Both the position numbers and the translations under genes were made by a program. This document shows positions 59,385 through 64,000 of a stretch of 64,000 bases of DNA, in pieces (position 1 is the first letter of the stretch; each line of letters opens with the position of its first letter). The notes beneath the pieces were generated by a model. It did no database searches. It saw nothing but the letters and a program-made list of their open reading frames with translations, and was not told the DNA's origin. Source of the DNA: Portulaca oleracea (lineage: Eukaryota; Streptophyta; Magnoliopsida; Caryophyllales; Portulacaceae); NCBI GenBank assembly GCA_029582165.1, contig CM055874.1, positions 942,114 through 1,006,113 of the forward strand, given 5' to 3'.

Positions 59385-60204
59385 ATTGTAGTTCTTTTTA
59401 TTTATTTTTTTGTTTCAATTGTTTACCCTTCTCCATCCACCACCTACGTCACCACCAGCACCACCACTTTCCCGCCACTCTAGCGAGAACCACCGCTACC
59501 AGCACCACCACCACCTCCCTTTTTCTCTTTGTTCGCCACCCGCCCTCCCCTCTCCTCTTACACCACCCTCAGCACCACCACCACTCTCAACCCCATCTCC
59601 GACCTCTCCAGTTCAAAGTACAATATTTTTTATGGGAGTAAAACCATTCCAGTTCAAAGTACATATCGTTTAATCCAACATTTTTACCGCTTAAAGTACT
59701 TCTGAACTGACAACCTTTCGAGCTATGAGCTCCGATCATGAACAACCCGAATAAACTCTAGTTGAATCTAGTACGCATCAAAAATTCCATCAAAATGCCC
59801 CGTATATTGTCCCCGATGAATGAATGAATGAATGAATGAATGAATGAATGAATGAATGAATGAATGAACACACATTGTAAAGAAGACAATTATAACAAGA
59901 ACATTCAAGGGGGAAGTACACGAATTCTTCATGAACTCCCTGCCTTGTTTGTTTATACAAGGAGAAATAAACTGAATGATGGGACATTCTATTTTATCAG
60001 ACCAAAAAGAGTACAATGCGATATCAAATGATAAGAACTAGCAACAATAAAATACCACATTCAAAATTTTTTCTGATCATCAAACTGAATTAGTAGTCTA
60101 TGATTTTTCATCCTAGATAGTTTGATTTCCTTTCCCAAACACCCCCTCCCCCTGTTTTTCTTCATCATCTAGCCCTGAATCGAAACCGAAGATCAATCAA
60201 TGGG
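59385..60204. other. 3' flank of the purine gene and low-complexity DNA
   Basis: It includes a CCACCA-rich tract (59430-59610) whose reading frames I reject as genes, a TGAA tetranucleotide run at 59816-59868 and the probable 3' UTR of the minus-strand gene from 60204 downward. Confidence 0.5.
59816..59868. repeat. (TGAA)n microsatellite
   Basis: About 13 perfect TGAA units. The apparent His-Ser-Phe-Ile repeat protein on the minus strand is an artefact. Confidence 0.95.
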
Positions 60205-61920
60205 TCAATGTCCAGCGACTTTTTCTACTTTCGGGTTCACTTTCGGGACCCGTGGGGCTTGGACCCAACCCCCATCGATCGACTCAATCCCCCCGACCAA
60301 CCCATCGTCGACAAAATCCCCGACCCTCTTAACCTTCAACTCCCTAGGCTGCACCGGGTACTTCCCTGAAAAGCAAGCATAACAAAAGTTCGGCGAATCC
60401 TTCCCTAGCAAATCCTTCAAACTCTCGAGCGGCAAAAACGCAAGCGAATCCGACCCGATAAACTCCCTAATCTCCTCCACACTCATCCTGTTCGAAATCA
60501 GCTCCTCGGAGCTAGGAGTGTCCACTCCATAGTAACACGACCCGATGATAGGCGGGCTCGCGATCCTCATGTGGACCTCCTTCGCACCGGCCTCCTTGAT
60601 CAACCTAACAATCTTCGACGAGGTAGTCCCGCGGACAATCGAGTCGTCCACGACCACGACCCGTTTTCCCTCCAAGACCGCCTTGACCGGGGCGAGCTTG
60701 AGCTTGACCCCAAAGTCCCGAATCTTTTGAGACGGCTCAATGAACGTCCGACCTACATAATGTGACCTAATCAAACCCTGCTGGAACGGGACACCGGCCT
60801 TGGCCGCATACCCTAAGGCAGCAACCACACCGGAATCCGGCACAGCTATAACCACATCACACTCAACGGGCGCCTCGGTTGCCAAAATCTCCCCGAAAAC
60901 ACGCCTAGACTCGTACACCGACCTCCCAAACACAATCGAATTCGGCAATGCAAAGTAAATATGCTCGAAAATGCACTGTTTCGGCTCAGGATGGGGCATC
61001 AAACACAACGATTGAACCCCATCTTTGTCCACAACCACAACCTCACCCGGGTTAACATCCCTCTCGTAATTCGCCTCGATCAAATCGAGGGCACACGTCT
61101 CGGACGCAAACACGACCGCGCCATTGCTCCTCCGACCCATAACGAGCGGCCGGAACCCGTGCGGGTCCCGGACCGCGACGAGCTTATCCTCTGTCACAAA
61201 CACCATTGAATAAGCACCCTCAAGCTTCTCACAAGCATCAACAATCCTCAACAAAAAAGGCCTAGCTTTCGAAGTAGCAATAAGATGAAGAACAACTTCA
61301 GTATCAGAACTAGTATTAAAAATGGAGCCATTATCTTCAAGCATATGCCTCAGAGTATTATAATTTACCAAATTACCGTTGTGGGCCACTCCGACCGACC
61401 CGAACCGGTATCCGGCGACGAAGGGTTGGACGTTCTTCAGCATGGATGAACCGGCGGTCGAATATCGGACATGTCCAATCGCTAATTCGCCCGGAAGTTG
61501 GTCCAGTTTGCTCTGACTGAAAACTTCGGACACCAACCCTACGCCGGTGACGGACTGCAGAACGCCGTCGTTTACGGTGACGATTCCGGCACCCTCCTGG
61601 CCGCGGTGCTGGAGGGCGTGGAGGGCGAGGTAGCAGAGTCTGGAAGCTTCTGGGTCGCCATAGATTCCGACGACGCCGCATTCTTCCCGGGGCTTTTCGT
61701 CGGAGAAGTCATCTTCGTCGCCGGAGGAGGATTTGGCGGTGGAGAAGAAGGCGGAGATGGGGGTAGAAGAGGAGGAGGATTTGAGGGAGGTGGGTTTGTG
61801 GGTGTGGACGCCATGGTTGAAGGGTTTAAGGGAGGGTTTAGGGTAGGGTTTGGGGGAGGAAGAAGGGGGGAAGAGAGGGTGGTTTTGGAGGGGGGATTGA
61901 CGGAGAGATGTGGACGCCAT
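60205..61920 (-). CDS. ASE: amidophosphoribosyltransferase, chloroplastic (GPAT/ATase)
   Basis: Intronless gene for 571 residues. It catalyses the first committed step of de novo purine synthesis: PRPP plus glutamine to 5-phosphoribosylamine. The N-terminal 60-80 residues are Ser/Pro-rich, basic and without acidic residues to about position 67, as in a chloroplast transit peptide. The short acidic stretch before Cys81 matches the propeptide of Fe-S-type PurF enzymes. Cys81 starts the CGVVGI class II glutaminase domain (HALQHRGQEGAGI, VAHNGNLVN, SSDTEV). The phosphoribosyltransferase domain has the PRPP loop VVVVDDSIVRGTTS (421-434) and DSGVVAALGYA. Cys316, Cys462, Cys513 and Cys516 (CIF, SCYYG, FCYACF) fit the four ligands of a [4Fe-4S] cluster. 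The ATG at 61920 gives the full transit peptide. GC-rich relative to flanks. Confidence 0.96.
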   Translation of the reverse strand: MASTSLRQSPLQNHPLFPPSSSPKPYPKPSLKPFNHGVHTHKPTSLKSSSSSTPISAFFSTAKSSSGDEDDFSDEKPREECGVVGIYGDPEASRLCYLALHALQHRGQEGAGIVTVNDGVLQSVTGVGLVSEVFSQSKLDQLPGELAIGHVRYSTAGSSMLKNVQPFVAGYRFGSVGVAHNGNLVNYNTLRHMLEDNGSIFNTSSDTEVVLHLIATSKARPFLLRIVDACEKLEGAYSMVFVTEDKLVAVRDPHGFRPLVMGRRSNGAVVFASETCALDLIEANYERDVNPGEVVVVDKDGVQSLCLMPHPEPKQCIFEHIYFALPNSIVFGRSVYESRRVFGEILATEAPVECDVVIAVPDSGVVAALGYAAKAGVPFQQGLIRSHYVGRTFIEPSQKIRDFGVKLKLAPVKAVLEGKRVVVVDDSIVRGTTSSKIVRLIKEAGAKEVHMRIASPPIIGSCYYGVDTPSSEELISNRMSVEEIREFIGSDSLAFLPLESLKDLLGKDSPNFCYACFSGKYPVQPRELKVKRVGDFVDDGLVGGIESIDGGWVQAPRVPKVNPKVEKVAGH

Positions 61921-62340
61921 TGATGATTCTCTGAGAGAAAAGAGAGAGAGAGATGAAGAGAGAAGGAGGTGGGGGGGTTGTTAATGGCAGGCTAGGGTTT
62001 TGGGAGATAAGAGAGGAGAGCCGCTTGAATCTTGAGGAGGGAAATCAAAGTGAACCGACTGTGAGGGGTGAAACGCGGTGGATTTGGGCGGGTGTTGGCT
62101 GTGTAGGTCTCGAAACGCTACTTAGCGCTTTCTTAATTTGAATGGTCAAGGAAGGATTTTATTTTTATGTTATGTTCTCATAATTGTTTAAAATAAATTG
62201 AAAGATAATTTTAGAATAGATTTACTCCCTGCTTTCTCTATCATTACTGCATTCATATAGTTAATTTTTTTAATTTTAATATTTTTTTATGTGCACAAAA
62301 ATTTTATCCAAATTTACTTATTCTTGCCTTATTTATTCTT
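61921..62340. other. promoter and leader of the purine gene
   Basis: On the minus strand a CTCTCT-rich leader (about 61921-61965) precedes the ATG. No clear TATA box was fixed. Confidence 0.45.
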
Positions 62341-62369
62341 GAATGTATCCTGAACAAATTTATTCTAAA

Positions 62370-62632
62370 CTTTTCGGTTATGTTCGGTCTGGGAAATTCG
62401 GGTTCGGTCAAATTCAAACACATTCGAGCAATTCCCAAACCCTGCAATTTGGACAAAGTACTGAAATTTCGTCTAAATTTAGCGTAAAATCAGGTTTGGG
62501 TATATTCAGGCAAATTCGAACAATTTAGGTCCAGGTTTGGACATCACAAAGTATCCAAATTTAAAATCTGGACAGGCTTTGGGTTTTGTTTGAGTGTCCG
62601 AATTGTCCAAACCCAATTTTTTGCCTCCGCTA
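62370..62632 (+). repeat. TCGGGT-family repeat with one hAT-like end
   Basis: The body has AAATTCGGGTTCGGTC-type motifs. The right end AATTTTTTGCCTCCGCTA, inverted, gives TAGCGGAGGCAAAAAATT, like the starts of the elements at 11457 and 28970. The left end and target duplication were not found. Confidence 0.5.
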
Positions 62633-63130
62633 CCGACTTGGATACAAAATTAGCGACTCTAGAGGCTTTACTTCTGTTATGCATAAAACTCTCCTTTTCT
62701 TTCTGACCCCTTTTAGAGATTACTTGAGAATGATGAACTGAACTTTCAAGGAATCCATTTCATGTCATACAGTCTGAACCACTGCTTTTCTTTTCGTGCC
62801 AAATATTGAATGACAAAAACATACATATCATAAGAAGGCGATTCGATCTTCATGAATGAAGAGATTCTTATTCTAAAGCAATGTCGAGGCAAGAGAATAA
62901 TGAGTTTCCCAACCATGTATTTCCAACAAGGAACGCCACGAAAAGGTGAAGATAAGATCAAATGTTCTGATTCTCCTATTGCTCTACTAAACGTAAACCA
63001 CATTTTTTCGCCCCAAAAAATGCATTCCCAGAAAGAGAATTCTAGTGAAGGCAGCAATTCTGGACTATATGAAAGAAAAAAGGTACAACAAAGCCCGAAA
63101 ACAAAATGACAAGCTGTTGTGGATGATGGT
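62633..63130. other. 3' flank of the ribosomal protein S9 gene
   Basis: Probable 3' UTR (minus strand) of the gene ending at 63131 and intergenic DNA. Longer frames here are shadows of UTR sequence. Confidence 0.45.
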
Positions 63131-64000
63131 TTAACGCTTGACCCATTGGAAGCTCTTCCTTGCTTTCGCTTTCCCGGGCTTTTTTCGCTCCACAACTCGG
63201 GGATCCCTTGTCAGGAACCCAGCTGAAATATGTACGCAATTGTTCGGTTAGCTTCATCAGGGATTGAGGGTAAATTAAATTCACATCACTAATAACTAGA
63301 CATGGCAATTGGCTTGTTTGGGTCGGGTTTGTTTGGGTCAACAAGGTTTGGGTTGGGCCATTGTTGATTGCACGTCGCTCTAGTTTTTGTTAGGTAAGAT
63401 TATCTTTAGAAAACAAATTTAGGTGAAAGAGAAGTTCAGATTGGGTTTTGGGTGGGGCTGTCAATAATCTACGGTCGGGTCATTTAAGGTTCGGACGAAT
63501 TGGACATCCAATGAAAAGTTGGTGTCTGATGCCCATTTCTTTAGGATTTGTTCCGGGTCCGACAAATACATATGAGCATAAAATCGGGTTCGGACGACAG
63601 AAATCAAGCAAATATTGATATCGTGTTCAACACCCGGAAAAAGTCGTCAATCTCAAAATTCAGACGAAAAATCGACGACCATACATAGTTCTTTCCACGT
63701 TTTTGACAACAGTAGGTTCGGGTCAATTCAATTTGACATTTTTAGATCTGGGTCAAGTGGGATTTGGATGGGTCATTCGGGTCAAATCAGTTTTGCCGAT
63801 CAATTTGATACAACCAAAAGGAATCACTTGATGTGTAAAGAGACAACAAGCTTGAAATGCTTGTTTTTGTTCCTTTAATTTGGGGGGAAGGGGGGGGGGG
63901 GGGAGTGTTTGGCAGATGTACCTTCTCGGAGAGGAGGGCGTAGACCCGGCTCCCAATTTTGTAAAGCTCTGCTAACCCCTAACCGAATAGCCCCAACTTG
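63131..64000 (-). CDS. mitochondrial ribosomal protein S9 (uS9m), C-terminal part
   Basis: The last two exons are present: 64000-63922 (running off the window) and 63222-63131, separated by a 699-bp intron with a phase-1 junction. The readable C-terminus is 56 residues, starting [19 protein letters not shown] and ending in the basic tail [18 protein letters not shown]. uS9 contacts 16S-type rRNA near the decoding centre through this tail. GQVGAIRLG and [14 protein letters not shown] are standard uS9 motifs. The [16 protein letters not shown] end is, from memory, the mitochondrial rather than plastid version in plants. The N-terminal part lies beyond the edge. The intron contains TCGGGT-type repeat sequence and a G-run at about 63885-63903. 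Confidence 0.9.
63297..63790 (+). repeat. TCGGGT-family repeat inside the S9 intron
   Basis: It begins TAGACATGGCAATTGG, like the hAT ends at 58281, and contains AAAATCGGGTTCGGACGACA and AAAATTCAGACGAAAAATCG, the core of the 11457 element. More than one element may be joined here. No matching 8-bp duplication was found. Confidence 0.5.

Noticed and set aside
59410..59673. Pro/His-rich frame
   Set aside because: CCACCA low-complexity tract next to a transposon, without start context or conservation evidence.
59768..60016. His-Ser-Phe-Ile repeat protein
   Set aside because: Translation of the TGAA microsatellite; not a CRISPR-like array either, because there are no spacers.
62746..63344. Longer minus-strand frames over the S9 terminal exon
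   Set aside because: They are in the wrong frame; the uS9 C-terminal sequence is in a third frame that ends at 63131 and joins the 63922 exon in phase.

Overview
This window is nuclear DNA from a flowering plant, most likely a eudicot. The evidence is strongly AT-rich intergenic DNA, GT-AG introns, and typically plant nuclear genes: a CIPK kinase, a LOB-domain factor, a chloroplast-targeted purine enzyme and a nuclear mitochondrial ribosomal protein gene. Dense MITEs and a SINE with plant-type structure agree. I cannot fix the species. No rRNA, tRNA, CRISPR array or bacterial/viral operon is visible.

Layout, left to right. 1-4.3 kb is AT-rich repeats. 4305-5678 (+) is an intronless, GC-rich CIPK4/CIPK7-type kinase. 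7270-10997 (-) is an 11-exon gene for a basic Ser/Pro/Lys-rich protein of unknown function. 13.2-21.9 kb (+) holds a tandem array of five small intronless genes. Each encodes an N-terminal signal sequence, a short Gly-rich body and a hydrophobic C-terminal tail of GPI-signal type. 23848-27254 (+) is GET4 in 12 exons. It converges on a 3-exon gene (27894-29653, -) for a cupin-like ureidoglycolate lyase/hydrolase-family protein. 30-48 kb is a gene desert of nested MITEs, microsatellites and truncated retroposons. 48074-50526 (+) is a class I LBD factor (LBD1/LBD11 type). 50.5-60.2 kb is again repeats, including a SINE and a hAT element carrying a nested Tourist-like element. 60205-61920 (-) is intronless amidophosphoribosyltransferase. 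The last two exons of mitochondrial ribosomal protein S9 (-) run off the right edge.

The genes are unrelated housekeeping and regulatory loci rather than a pathway cluster. The glycine-rich array is the one locally amplified family and the best candidate for something undescribed. Its members share an N-terminal M-x-G-[TV] start, a signal-anchor ending in a Pro plus Glu-Ser motif and, in two members, matching promoter blocks, while their Gly-rich cores differ widely. The second theme is the transposon record: many non-autonomous elements have readable terminal repeats and exact target-site duplications, and at least four are nested. Exon models were joined by hand from splice consensus and reading-frame continuity; all multi-exon models close in frame.
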